From Pseudobythopirellula maris (GTDB lineage Bacteria > Planctomycetota > Planctomycetia > Pirellulales > Lacipirellulaceae), in contig NZ_SJPQ01000005.1 of the NCBI RefSeq assembly GCF_007859945.1, positions 1 to 64,000 on the forward strand: a stretch of 64,000 nt of DNA, in the 5' to 3' direction. Each line of letters opens with the position of its first letter. Within the stretch, counting starts at the first letter, position 1. The notes beneath the pieces are model-generated. The model was not told the DNA's origin and searched no databases. It worked only from the letters and a program-made list of their open reading frames with translations. The position numbers and the translations under genes were made by a program. Positions 17,085 through 26,033 of this stretch are shown in pieces.

Positions 17085-18164
17085 ATGGCTACGAACAGGC
17101 CTATGCTCACTCGTATCGGAACCTCGGTCTTGCTGTTGATGATGGGAGCTTGCGCCCCCCGCGCCGGGGCGGCGCCTTTGCAAGTGTTCGTCATGGCCGG
17201 GCAGAGCAATATGAGCGGTTCGGGCCACGTCGACGACTTACCCACGGGTTACCCGACCGAGGTCCCCGAGGTCCTCTACCGGCATAGCACCGACGCGGAG
17301 TACGAGGACTGGTCGGGTTTGAAGCTCAAACTCACCAGCAACGGAGCGATCCGGCGGTGGTACGGCCCCGAGTTTTCGTTCGGCAAGACGCTCAACGACG
17401 AGGGGCTCGACCTGGCGATCATCAAGTACTCGCGTGGCGGCACGAGCCTCAATAGCAAATGGGCGCCCGACTCCGAGCTCCGCGACAACTTCTTCGATTT
17501 CGTCGACGAGTCGCTGGCGACGCTCCCCACAGAAGGCCAAGGCTATGAAGTCGCCGGGTTCGTTTGGGTGCAGGGCAGCGGCGACGCGGGCGTCGAAGAC
17601 AGCGCTCTCGAGTACGACGACAACCTGGCGAACCTGATCAACGAGTTCGAGGGCAACTACGGCGAGGTCCCCACGATCATCAATCGGTATCACGCCAACT
17701 CCAACCGTGTCTATACCGACATTCTCCGAGAGAGCCAGCACGGGGCGGCCGACGCCGACTCGGATCTCTACATGGTCAACACGGACGACCTCGAGCTCAA
17801 AAGTGACCGCATCCACTTCACGTCGGAGATGTACCTCGAAACGGGGGTGCGGCTGGCCAACAAGTACCTGCAAGCGATCGGGCAACCGGGCGACTACAAC
17901 GGCAACGGCGTCGTCGACGCCGCCGACTTCACCCTGTGGCGCGACACCCAGTTTTCGGACCAAAACTTGATCGCCGACGGCGACGGCGACGGCGTCGTTG
18001 AGATGGACGACTACGAGTTCTGGCGTGACCACTTCGGCGAGTCGATGGGCGGATCCGCCTTGAGGCTCGCCGTTCCCGAACCAGCGGCGATTGTCTTGCT
18101 CGGGGCCTGGGCGCCGTTCGCGGTAGCCGGCCGTGCGAGACCGAGACGCGCCGCCGCTTGCTGA
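17085..18164 (+). CDS. Secreted SGNH carbohydrate esterase (SASA family) with dockerin repeats and PEP-CTERM tail
   Basis: 359 aa. A signal peptide (about 1-30, with TSVLLLMMGACAPRAGA) leads to a sialate O-acetylesterase-like SGNH domain: nucleophile block FVMAGQSNMSG (Ser41), and a C-terminal DRIHFTS block giving the Asp/His pair. The middle WHQGESD block of the family appears as WVQGSGDA, so the usual Glu is replaced. After the catalytic domain come two dockerin-type Ca-binding repeats (DYNGNGVVDAADFTLWRD and DGDGVVEMDDYEFWRD) and a PEP-CTERM sorting signal (VPEP, hydrophobic stretch, Arg-rich end). It probably deacetylates polysaccharide at the cell surface or outside. The substrate is unknown. 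Confidence 0.82.
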   Translation: MATNRPMLTRIGTSVLLLMMGACAPRAGAAPLQVFVMAGQSNMSGSGHVDDLPTGYPTEVPEVLYRHSTDAEYEDWSGLKLKLTSNGAIRRWYGPEFSFGKTLNDEGLDLAIIKYSRGGTSLNSKWAPDSELRDNFFDFVDESLATLPTEGQGYEVAGFVWVQGSGDAGVEDSALEYDDNLANLINEFEGNYGEVPTIINRYHANSNRVYTDILRESQHGAADADSDLYMVNTDDLELKSDRIHFTSEMYLETGVRLANKYLQAIGQPGDYNGNGVVDAADFTLWRDTQFSDQNLIADGDGDGVVEMDDYEFWRDHFGESMGGSALRLAVPEPAAIVLLGAWAPFAVAGRARPRRAAAC

Positions 18165-18184
18165 GCCTGCTGAGCTGGCGGAGT

Positions 18185-21100
18185 TCAGTCTGGGGAGGAG
18201 GACTCAACGGGCTCCGCCCGATTCACGCCTTGCGTGTAGGCCCGCAGCCGCTCGCGGAGCGAAGCGGGCGGAGCCGTGCGCAGCCCCTGCTGCATGTCTC
18301 GCAACTGGTCTTCGGGCCGGTCGGCCGTTCCGGTGGGCCCAGTGGGCGAGAGGCCGAGGCTCTTGAGCGCGTCGTCGAGTCGCGACCGACCCTCGCCGTC
18401 TGATTGGGCCGCACGTTTGCGTTGGCGCCAGCGGTCGACAAAGCGTCGCAAGTCGTCCTCGGTCCAGCCGAGTTCGTCGAGCAACTCCTCGTCGACGCGG
18501 TCGCGGTCGAGCTGCTCGCCGAGTCGCTCGAGCACGAGGTCGGTCTGCCGGCGGGCGTAGTCGAGGTTCGCATCGTCGCCGCCAGGCTCGGCGCCATCGG
18601 CGTCAGGGGCGCCCGTCGAGTTCATGCCGCGCTGGCCGCCGGTCGACGTGGAACGCCCCCCCGGAGAGTCGCCCCTCGAATCGGGCCGGTTCCCCTCGGG
18701 ACGCTGCTGAGAAGCGTTGTCGCCGCCGTCGCTCTGATTGCCGGGACGCTCGCCCTGGGCGCCCGGTTGGCCGTCGTTCGATGGGTCGCCGGGGGAGTTG
18801 TCCGATTGGCCCTCTGAGGATGAGTCTCCTGCGGACGGCTCGGCGCCCGCTGGGTCTTCGCTGGACTGGCCTTCCTGCGATTGGCCTTCCTGCGACTGGC
18901 CTTCCTGCGATTGGTTGTCGGAAGCTTGTCCCTCGGGCGAGTCGCCTGCTTGGGGCTGGCCGCCTTGGGGCGATTGGCCTTGCTGCGATGAGCCCCCCTC
19001 GCCCTGGGCTTGGCCCTCGGCAGGTCGGGTTTGCGATCCCTGGCCAGGCTTGTCGCCGCTGGATTGGCCGGTGGGGCGGTCGGCGATCTGCTGGTCGCCC
19101 GCCTCGCCGGTCGACTCGCCCGGGCCTTCGTCGGCCGACTGGCCGGCGCCGTCGTCGGCCGCTTGGTTCTGGCCCTCGCCGCCGGTTCCTTCACGCGGGG
19201 TTTCGGTCGTGTTGCTTTGCTCGCCGCGGCCGGCGGGGTCGCCCGATTCGCTCGATTGCGAGTCGGCTTGCCGGCCTTGCTTGGGCCCTTCACTCCGCGG
19301 GTCGTTGTTGGGGGCGCCGTTGCGGTCGGGGCTTTCGCCGGTCGGCTCGCGCGGGTTGGCCGACGAGTCGCTGTCGCCCGGCTGGCCTTGCTGGCCCGCT
19401 TCGGGCGATCGCTGGCCCTCCTGCCCTTGGCTCTCGGGCCGGTTGGGGTTCTGGGCTGCCTCGGAGCCTGACGACTGGCCGCTCTCGCCTTGTTCGCCCG
19501 GTTGGCCGTTGCGTTGCTCGCCCGCTTGCGACTGGTCATCAGGGCGCTGGCCTTCAGGGCTCTGCTCATTGGGGCCACTGGGGCGTTGGCCTTCGGGACG
19601 CTGCTGGTCGGGACGCTGCTCGCCCGGTCGGGGCGAGCGGCCCTGGGAGTTATCGCCGTTGGGTTTTGGGTCGCTGCGCGGTCGCCATTGGGGCTGGCCG
19701 CCGCGTGTGTCGTTCTCGTCACGCTTTTCGAGCCGCTCGCTGATCCGCTCGAACGCCTCGCCGTCGTCGCTGCCATCGTTGGCGACGGGCCGTGAGTTGT
19801 TGTCTTGGCTTTGTTGGGGCTGGCGTTGGTCGCCGCGCTGTCGGCCGCCGCCCTGCGAATCGTCTTGGGGATCGCCGTTGCTCGATTGCTGGCCGTCGGA
19901 AGGACGGTCGCCGCCGCCACCGCCGCTCCCCTGCGAGCCTTCTTGGCCTGATTCGCCTTGCGAATCGGTGGGGCTGCCGCCGTTGAGTTGTTCCTGCGAT
20001 TGGCTGCCGGCGCCGCCCCCTTCGGATTCGCCTTGGATGCCGCCGGGGGGAGGGTCTTGGCCCTCGCCTTGGCCCTCTTGCTCGTCCTGCTGCTCGCCGT
20101 TGGGGCCGCGCTGGTTCTGCTCGCTGCCCGCGTTGGGATCGGCTTCTTGCGGCGCGTCGCCCGGCTGTTGGCCCTCCTGGTTCTTGGGGCGTTCGTCTCG
20201 CGAATCACCGTCGCGCGATTGGTTCTGGCCGCCGGACGGGTCCTCCTGCTGATTCTCATCGCTGTCGTCTTGGTTGCCCGATCGCAGCCGCTCGGACAGT
20301 CGCCCTTCGTCCTCGGGCGGGTTCTCGCGTGCGTCGCCGCGATCGGCCAGTTGGGAGTCTTGGCCGCCGGCGGCGTCGCGGCTCGGGCCGACGACACGCA
20401 GCCGCTGCCGCGGCGTGGCGAACGTGTTCGCCTCGGGCGTGCGGACGTCGGCCGCCTCGACCCAGTAGTCGACCAGGTCGCCCGGCTTGAGACCCAATCG
20501 CCCCGGCGCCAGTCGGTAGCGGCCGTCGAAGCGTCCCTGGCGCCGCTGCTTGAGCAGCTTGTGGTCGAGAACCGGCTCGCCCGCCAGCTCGGCGCGCAGC
20601 CGCACCGAGGCGAGGGCGAAGTCGGGGTCGCGGGCCTCGATGACGATCTCGACCGAATCGTTCAGCGCCACGTCGACGGTCGGCTCGGTCGGCTCGAGGA
20701 TCGAGGCCTCGGGCGCGAGGTCGGGCAGCACTTCGAGACGGTAGGCGGCCGGGTCGCGGTTCTCGCGGCCGTCGGTGGTCGTCATCCGCAACGCGTAGCT
20801 GGCGTGCTGCGGCGTGCGGCGATCTTTGCGCAGGGCGAGCGTGAACGCGCCCGTGGCGGTCGGCTCGGCGCCGGCTTGCTCGTCGGCGCTGTTCGCGTCC
20901 TCGCCGTTATCGACGCGCATCGTGCGGTCGGGTCGGCCGTCGGCGCTCAGGTCGATCTTGGCCGAGGCGATCGGCGCGTTGGCCGTGGCCACGACCGTGA
21001 CGCGCGTCCCTTCGATCGCCCGCACGTCGCCCTGGCCTTCGACCTCGCGCGGCAAGTAGCCGGTGTACTTGGGGAACTCGTACCGCAGCAGCCGCGGGGC

Positions 21101-22072
21101 GATCGTCGCCGCGGGCATCACCGCCACGCGGTAGTTTCGGCTGCGGGCGTCGCCCGCCTCGATGCGGTAGCTGAGCCCTTGCTGCAGGCCGAGCAGGCCC
21201 TCCGACAGGCCGCCCGCCGGCAGCGACGCGATGAACCGCCGACCGCTGCCGGTGTCGACCATCGGCGAGCGGACGTCGACGCGCCGTCGGTCGTCGGTCG
21301 TGAACACCAGCGCGGGCGCCTCGCCCTCACGCATGCCGGAGATCTCCGCCTCGACCTGGAGCGTGTCGCCCTGGGGGGCGGTGGCGGCGCCGGGCGTCAC
21401 GCGCTCGATCTTCACCCGGCTGGGAGCGGCGATGTCGGCCCACGGCATCGCGATGCGGGTCGCGGTAGTGAACAAGTCCTTGGGCGAGAGCACGGTGTAC
21501 AGGGCCGCAACGGCGGCGACCGCCACGAGGGCGTAGCCCCAACGCACCAGGGCGCCGCGGTCGATGGTCGCCTCGTGCGCGAGGGCGCCGAGCCGTTCGG
21601 CCGCCTGGCGTTCGAGCGTGTCGCTCACCGCCTTGGAGGCGCCGCGTCCGCTGCGTCGCACTTCCAGGAGCGTCACGAGGCTGTTCTTGAGCGTGGGGCT
21701 TGAGGTCTCGATCGAGCGGGCCGCGTACAGCGGGTTGATCCGCTTGGCGACAATCGGCCACAGCACCAGCACGGCGTGGGCCGTCAGCGCCACGGTGGCC
21801 GCTAAGAACAACAGCGCTCGCTCCCCCCCGCCGAAACCGCCCGGCACGAGCCAGTGTTCGACAGCGCCCACCACGAGCAAGAAGCCGAGCCCCACCACGC
21901 CGAGCTGCGCGGCGCCGAGCGACAGGTCGAGCAGCTTGATGTCGCGGCGGGTCGATTCGACACGCCGCTCGACAAACTCGCCGTAGGATGCGGCAGATTC
22001 CTCCACACGGGCCGGGGCGCGGTTGGCCCCCGTCGGGGCGGGGGGGGCGTCGCTGGCGGATTCGGTCGGCAT
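18185..22072 (-). CDS. Giant membrane protein with a long disordered Gln/Gly/Ser/Asp/Glu-rich region
   Basis: 1295 aa. Membrane spans at about 50-71, 86-107 and 177-197 are followed by a beta-rich, probably periplasmic part (200-555) with Ig-like or DUF4175-like character (APSRVKIERVTPG, LRYEFPKYTGYLP, EPTVDVALNDSVEIVIEARD, DYWVEAADVRTPE). Residues about 560-1145 are low-complexity and hydrophilic, made of variations on QGQSQEG, GEQGESGQ and RPEGQRP, without hydrophobic residues. A folded charged end (about 1165-1295) contains LDYARRQTDLVLERLGEQL and LGWTEDDLRRFVDRWRQR. Planctomycetes have related large membrane proteins of unknown function. A structural or envelope-tethering role is conjecture. 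The TATAAT at 22156 may drive it. Confidence 0.78.
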   Translation of the reverse strand: MPTESASDAPPAPTGANRAPARVEESAASYGEFVERRVESTRRDIKLLDLSLGAAQLGVVGLGFLLVVGAVEHWLVPGGFGGGERALLFLAATVALTAHAVLVLWPIVAKRINPLYAARSIETSSPTLKNSLVTLLEVRRSGRGASKAVSDTLERQAAERLGALAHEATIDRGALVRWGYALVAVAAVAALYTVLSPKDLFTTATRIAMPWADIAAPSRVKIERVTPGAATAPQGDTLQVEAEISGMREGEAPALVFTTDDRRRVDVRSPMVDTGSGRRFIASLPAGGLSEGLLGLQQGLSYRIEAGDARSRNYRVAVMPAATIAPRLLRYEFPKYTGYLPREVEGQGDVRAIEGTRVTVVATANAPIASAKIDLSADGRPDRTMRVDNGEDANSADEQAGAEPTATGAFTLALRKDRRTPQHASYALRMTTTDGRENRDPAAYRLEVLPDLAPEASILEPTEPTVDVALNDSVEIVIEARDPDFALASVRLRAELAGEPVLDHKLLKQRRQGRFDGRYRLAPGRLGLKPGDLVDYWVEAADVRTPEANTFATPRQRLRVVGPSRDAAGGQDSQLADRGDARENPPEDEGRLSERLRSGNQDDSDENQQEDPSGGQNQSRDGDSRDERPKNQEGQQPGDAPQEADPNAGSEQNQRGPNGEQQDEQEGQGEGQDPPPGGIQGESEGGGAGSQSQEQLNGGSPTDSQGESGQEGSQGSGGGGGDRPSDGQQSSNGDPQDDSQGGGRQRGDQRQPQQSQDNNSRPVANDGSDDGEAFERISERLEKRDENDTRGGQPQWRPRSDPKPNGDNSQGRSPRPGEQRPDQQRPEGQRPSGPNEQSPEGQRPDDQSQAGEQRNGQPGEQGESGQSSGSEAAQNPNRPESQGQEGQRSPEAGQQGQPGDSDSSANPREPTGESPDRNGAPNNDPRSEGPKQGRQADSQSSESGDPAGRGEQSNTTETPREGTGGEGQNQAADDGAGQSADEGPGESTGEAGDQQIADRPTGQSSGDKPGQGSQTRPAEGQAQGEGGSSQQGQSPQGGQPQAGDSPEGQASDNQSQEGQSQEGQSQEGQSSEDPAGAEPSAGDSSSEGQSDNSPGDPSNDGQPGAQGERPGNQSDGGDNASQQRPEGNRPDSRGDSPGGRSTSTGGQRGMNSTGAPDADGAEPGGDDANLDYARRQTDLVLERLGEQLDRDRVDEELLDELGWTEDDLRRFVDRWRQRKRAAQSDGEGRSRLDDALKSLGLSPTGPTGTADRPEDQLRDMQQGLRTAPPASLRERLRAYTQGVNRAEPVESSSPD

Positions 22073-22155
22073 GCGGCCTGAGGAGATGGTCGAGAGGAAC
22101 GGGCTTGATCGGGCGGGGCAGGGGGGCGGCGTGCGCAGCGCGGCCCACCACCTTG

Positions 22156-22161
22156 ATTATA
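22156..22161 (-). promoter_or_regulatory. Candidate -10 element for the giant membrane protein gene
   Basis: The minus strand reads GGCCCTATAATC, about 84 bp before the ATG at 22072. It shares CCCTATAAT with the nadB element and also lacks a recognisable -35. Confidence 0.4.
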
Positions 22162-22353
22162 GGGCCTCGGCGCCCAGGGCGAGACGCCAGTGCCGACTCG
22201 GTGCGGCGGCGGGGCCGCTTGGCGCGGTTGTAGCGTCTGTGGTCTTGTTGGCGTACGCCTGCCGGTCGCGGGGCACCCCTCGCCACGCAGCAGTCTTTTT
22301 CGATCCAACCCCGCTCCCTCCCCCACCCTATTCCGACAGGAGCAACGGGCGCC

Positions 22354-23427
22354 TTGCTCAGCCCCTCCGATTTCCACGACTTGGTGAGCGGCCGCCGACG
22401 GGGTGTGAGCGCCGCCGCGCTGCGGCTCGCCCTGCTTGCCGCCGAAGCGCCTTACACACTCGCCGTATCGCTGCGCAACCGGCGGTTCGACCGCGACCCG
22501 TCGCGGACCGTTCGCGTGGGGGCGCCGGTCGTGAGTGTCGGCAACCTGACACTCGGCGGCTCGGGCAAGACGCCGATGGTCAAATGGCTCGCCCGCCGGT
22601 TCCGCGCGGCCGGCGTGCGTGTGGCGATCGTCAGCCGCGGCTACGGGGCCGAACCGGGGGCGAAGAACGACGAGGCGCTGGAGCTCGAGGGCGCGTTGCC
22701 CGACGTGCCCCACCTGCAGAACCCCGACCGCGTGGCGGCGGCCAGCACGGCGATCGAGGAGCTCTCCTCGCAGGCGATTCTCGCCGACGACGCCTTCCAG
22801 CACCGCCGCCTGGGCCGCGACCTCGACATCGTGCTGTTAGACGCCACCGAGCCATTCGGCCACGGCCACGTCTTCCCCCGCGGGCTGCTGCGCGAGCCCG
22901 TGGCGGGCCTCAAAAGGGCCGACGTGGTCTGCCTCACCCGCGCCGACCGGGTCGACGACGCCACGCGCTCGGCCCTGCGCGGCAAGGCCGAGCGGCTCGC
23001 TCCCAGGGCCGTTTGGTGTGAGGCGGTTCACAGGCCGCAGCGGTTGCTCGACGCGGCCGGCGAGACGGCGCCGCTCGAGACGCTCCGGGGCAAGCGTGTG
23101 GCGGCGTTCTGCGGCATCGGCAACCCGGCCGCATTCCGGGCGACGCTCGAAGAGCTGGGGGCCGAAGTGGCGAGCTTCGCGGAACTGCCCGATCACCACG
23201 CCTACGCCGCCGAAGACATCGCGCGTTTCGAGCGTGAGGCCGAGGCGGCAGCCGCCGAGCTCGTGCTCTGCACGCACAAGGACCTAGTGAAGGTCGGCCT
23301 GGAAGAGATCGCCGGCCGGCCGCTGCGGGCGGTGGTGGTCGACATGGAGCTGACCGCGGGCGCCACGCGGCTGGAGGAGCTGGTCGATCGGCTTGCGGAG
23401 GAGGCTCTCAAGTCTGACCAGCCGTAG
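22354..23427 (+). CDS. lpxK: Tetraacyldisaccharide 4'-kinase (lipid A biosynthesis)
   Basis: 357 aa, normal for LpxK. It phosphorylates the 4' position of the lipid A disaccharide at the inner membrane. Seen are the N-terminal amphipathic/membrane-associated stretch, SVGNLTLGGSGKTPMV (Walker A GGSGKT at 68-73), VAIVSRGYGAE, ILADDAFQHRRLGRDLDIVLLDA (the Walker B/DDxxQH catalytic block) and FPRGLLREP. The start is TTG 22354, preceded by AGGAG at about 11 bp; no in-frame ATG lies nearby. Its presence shows that the organism makes lipid A, in line with a Gram-negative planctomycete envelope. No other lpx gene is in the window. Confidence 0.93.
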   Translation: MLSPSDFHDLVSGRRRGVSAAALRLALLAAEAPYTLAVSLRNRRFDRDPSRTVRVGAPVVSVGNLTLGGSGKTPMVKWLARRFRAAGVRVAIVSRGYGAEPGAKNDEALELEGALPDVPHLQNPDRVAAASTAIEELSSQAILADDAFQHRRLGRDLDIVLLDATEPFGHGHVFPRGLLREPVAGLKRADVVCLTRADRVDDATRSALRGKAERLAPRAVWCEAVHRPQRLLDAAGETAPLETLRGKRVAAFCGIGNPAAFRATLEELGAEVASFAELPDHHAYAAEDIARFEREAEAAAAELVLCTHKDLVKVGLEEIAGRPLRAVVVDMELTAGATRLEELVDRLAEEALKSDQP

Positions 23428-23445
23428 CGACAGGCCGAGCCGCGC

Positions 23446-23703
23446 TCAACGCGGATTGCGGATCGCGACTTCGAGGGCGTTGACCAGATTTTCATCGTCG
23501 ATGGCCCCGAGCGCCGCGTGCTGGGCAAGCTGCTTGGTGTAGTAGGTCGAGCACTCCCCCTCGATGCGCACCGACTTGCCGCGCTGCTTGACCACCAGCT
23601 GACGGATGCGGCAGCCCAAACGCTTAGCGATCCGTTGCTGGATCCGTTCGCTCAGCGTGAGGGGCGCGGTGACGCCGCCGTTGTGGTTGCGGTGGGGGGG
23701 CAT
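23446..23703 (-). CDS. BON-domain-like small protein
   Basis: 85 aa from ATG 23703, which follows GGAG at six bases. The fold pattern LSERIQQRIAKRLGCRIRQLVVKQRGKSVRIEGECSTYYTKQLAQHA (shown by parts) matches a BON domain: helix, two strands (residues about 34-50, with VRIEGE) and helix. BON domains bind phospholipid or other proteins. There is no signal peptide, so it is presumably cytoplasmic. It is convergent with lpxK, 18 bp from its stop. Confidence 0.6.
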   Translation of the reverse strand: MPPHRNHNGGVTAPLTLSERIQQRIAKRLGCRIRQLVVKQRGKSVRIEGECSTYYTKQLAQHAALGAIDDENLVNALEVAIRNPR

Positions 23704-23902
23704 CAAGAGCTCCGTTCGAGGGGCTTTATTGATTCGGTTGCCTGGGGGTGAGTCAATCTGTCTCCGCATGGCGGCGCCTTGGGGGCTACGCCGCCCGCCC
23801 TGAGTGCTCCGGACCAAAAGCGGGTCAAGGCACGGGACACTTCGGCCAGCTAGTCCGCACGCCCATCCGTGACCGCGAGCGGATGCTAGCGATAAAAACA
23901 GC

Positions 23903-23921
23903 AGCGTTGCAGCGCAACGCT
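23903..23921. repeat. 8-bp dyad in the 406-bp cysC / BON-gene spacer
   Basis: AGCGTTGC-AGC-GCAACGCT is a perfect short inverted repeat and the only structured element I see in 23704-24109. No gene is supported in this spacer. It may be a hairpin terminator (no T-run) or an operator. Confidence 0.4.
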
Positions 23922-24109
23922 AGAATCCCGCCGCGTCAATGCGACGGACCGCCGTCAAGGCGGCAAGAGTGGCTAGACTGGGGCGGCTGCGTTGTGGGCG
24001 GAGGTGGGGAATCAAGGTGGGAAACGCTCGCTCGCCTGGTGAGCGGTATCTTAGCGCAGTCCCCCACGAATCGTCAAATATTTCTCGCCTAAAAAGGTCG
24101 GATTCGACC

Positions 24110-24772
24110 TCAATCGCCAAGCTTGCCTGTCGAGCGCAAATGCTCGATCACACGGTCGGCCAGCACGCCCGGATCGGCGTCGCCACCGGCCAGTGTCAGC
24201 TCCGGAGAGAGCGGCGCTTCGTACGGGTCGTCGATGCCGGTGAACCCCTTGATCTCGCCCGCGCGGGCCTTCTTGTAGAGCCCCTTCGGGTCGCGCCGCT
24301 CGCACACCTCGAGCGGCGTGTCGACGAACACCTCGACGAAATCGCCCTCGCCCAGCGCGGCGCGGACCGCGTCGCGGTCCGCCCGGTAGGGGCTCACGAA
24401 CGCCGTGAGGGTGAGGAGCCCCGCGTCGCACAGCAGTTGGGCCACCGAGCCGATCCGGCGGATGTTCTCCGTGCGGTCCTCGGCCCCAAAGCCTAGGCCG
24501 AACCGCTTGCCGAACTCTTCGCCATGCCGCTCGGCGAGCATCTGCGGCGTGGCGCTGAGGCCGTGGCGGATGTTGTCGCCGTCGAGCACGTAGGTGTGGG
24601 CCCCGAGGGCGTGGAGCTTGGCGTCCACAGCGCCCGCCACGGTGCTCTTGCCCGACCCGCTCAGGCCGGTGAACCAAACGACCACGCCGCGGTGGCCGTT
24701 GAGCTTTTCACGCGCGGCGCGGGAGACGGCCTGTTCGTGCCACACGACTTGCGGCTGGGTGGGGTCGGGCAT
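24110..24772 (-). CDS. cysC: Adenylylsulfate kinase
   Basis: 220 aa. It phosphorylates APS to PAPS with ATP. Motifs: Walker A GLSGSGKS at 36-43, [36 protein letters not shown], and the PAPS-motif-like [14 protein letters not shown] (here Lys-Gly-Phe-Thr-Gly). No CysN/CysD ATP-sulfurylase gene is adjacent, so the role (sulfated-polysaccharide donor synthesis or assimilation) is not settled by context. Planctomycetes are known for many sulfatases. Downstream is the BON-like gene, with a 406-bp gap. Confidence 0.92.
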   Translation of the reverse strand: MPDPTQPQVVWHEQAVSRAAREKLNGHRGVVVWFTGLSGSGKSTVAGAVDAKLHALGAHTYVLDGDNIRHGLSATPQMLAERHGEEFGKRFGLGFGAEDRTENIRRIGSVAQLLCDAGLLTLTAFVSPYRADRDAVRAALGEGDFVEVFVDTPLEVCERRDPKGLYKKARAGEIKGFTGIDDPYEAPLSPELTLAGGDADPGVLADRVIEHLRSTGKLGD

Positions 24773-24778
24773 AGGGGA

Positions 24779-24820
24779 GGGGCTAGGGGCTAGGGGCTAG
24801 GGGCTAGGGGCTAGGGGCTA
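24779..24820. repeat. Tandem heptamer GGGGCTA, six perfect copies
   Basis: Six exact copies form 42 bp directly upstream of cysC, followed by decayed versions (GAGATCAGGGATCAGGGGCTAGGGATCAGGG) to 24850 and a partly complementary CCTCTAGCCCCTAACCCC at 24901-24918. CTAG is rare in most bacterial DNA. G-runs of four at 7-bp spacing could form a quadruplex. Confidence 0.9.
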
Positions 24821-24919
24821 GAGATCAGGGATCAGGGGCTAGGGATCAGGGCTTCAAGTTTAGCCGACGGGCCGTGCCCGCCGGAGTCCCTAGCTCCTTA
24901 CCTCTAGCCCCTAACCCCT

Positions 24920-26029
24920 TTACTCCAGCCCGGCGAGCTCGCACAGGTTCGCGTCGAGCACCGGCTGGGGGCAGCTCCAGACCAAGAAGAACAGCGCCTC
25001 GCGGCACCAGCGGCCCGCCGGGTGGCCGGCCACGAAGCCGGCGCCCTTGGCCGCCGCCAGCGAGGCCTGAGCGGCCCGCAGAACGAGGCTGTTCGACCGC
25101 GTTCGGAGCGATTCTTTGGTGCAGGAAGGCTCGTCGCGGGCGAGCGACAGCAGGTCGGCTTCGACGGCTCGGCGTTCGGTGTCCAGGCTTTCGGCGGCCG
25201 CCTTGAGGTCGTCGCGTTTGGCGGCTTCCTGCTGCAAAAAACGGATGGCGGCCGTGGCCAGGCCGATCGCCAGGGTCGACGTGTCGTGGCCGCCCGCCCC
25301 GCCGCCGGGGCCGACCGAGAGCACGCTCTCCACCGGCCCGGTCATCACCCGGTCTTCGCCGATCAGCACGCCGTCGAGCTTCACCGGGCCGGTCTTGCTG
25401 CCCGTGACCGCCACGAGCGGGAACGGCTCGGGAGTCGACACGCCCGGCGAGTCCATCGGCAGGGCGACGAGCATTTGGCGTTCGGTCGGCTCGCCCGACT
25501 CGACAAGCGTCGCGCCGACGACCACCGTCTCGGCCGCCTCGGCGCCGGTGACCCAGGGCGCCATGCCGTCGAGCTTGTAGCCGCCGTCCGCGGCCTCGGC
25601 CGTGAGCACGGGCCGGCCCAGGTGGCGGCGGCTGGTCGTTAGGTGCGAGATGCCGACCGTGGCGAACGAATCGCCCGCCACCAGCGCCGGCATCAGCCGC
25701 GGCTTGAGGTCGTCGTTGTCGCAGCCGGCGATGCGGCGGCAGGCGCCGGTCCGCTGCGTGATGACGAACGTCGTTGTCAGGCACGCCGCGCTCAGGGCGA
25801 GGTAGCCGCGGGTCACGTCCTCGGCCGACCAGCCTTGCCCGCCGTGCTCAACGGGCACGAACCACTCGAACACGCCCGCTTCGCCGCACCAGCGGAGCTG
25901 GTCGCCGGGCCAGGCGCCCGCCTTGTCCGTGGCGCCGGCGGCCGCGGCGAGCCGCTCGCAAAGCTCGGCTAGCAGCGGGTCGTCGGGCGAGGTGATCACG
26001 CCGGTTCGGTCTGCGAAGGGTCCGCTCAT
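24920..26029 (-). CDS. Acyl-CoA dehydrogenase family protein
   Basis: 369 aa. The N-terminal helical, middle beta and C-terminal helical layout of the family is visible: WFVPVEHGGQGWS, then FVITQRTGACRRI, FATVGISHLTTSRRHLG, and YKLDGMAPWVTGAEAAETVVVGA as the FAD/substrate beta-domain. The C-terminal helices lack a clear catalytic Glu that I could place. It may be an acyl-CoA dehydrogenase or a related flavin oxygenase-like paralogue; the substrate is unknown. It lies 4 bp downstream of the phosphorylase stop, on the same strand, so probably co-transcribed with it, though the functions are not obviously linked. Confidence 0.75.
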   Translation of the reverse strand: MSGPFADRTGVITSPDDPLLAELCERLAAAAGATDKAGAWPGDQLRWCGEAGVFEWFVPVEHGGQGWSAEDVTRGYLALSAACLTTTFVITQRTGACRRIAGCDNDDLKPRLMPALVAGDSFATVGISHLTTSRRHLGRPVLTAEAADGGYKLDGMAPWVTGAEAAETVVVGATLVESGEPTERQMLVALPMDSPGVSTPEPFPLVAVTGSKTGPVKLDGVLIGEDRVMTGPVESVLSVGPGGGAGGHDTSTLAIGLATAAIRFLQQEAAKRDDLKAAAESLDTERRAVEADLLSLARDEPSCTKESLRTRSNSLVLRAAQASLAAAKGAGFVAGHPAGRWCREALFFLVWSCPQPVLDANLCELAGLE

Positions 26030-26033
26030 CGCA

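Noticed and set aside
18738-20252. 504-aa plus-strand Trp/Pro/Cys/Ser-rich frame
   Set aside because: Complement of the Gln/Gly/Ser-rich repeat of the minus-strand gene; no start context and low complexity.
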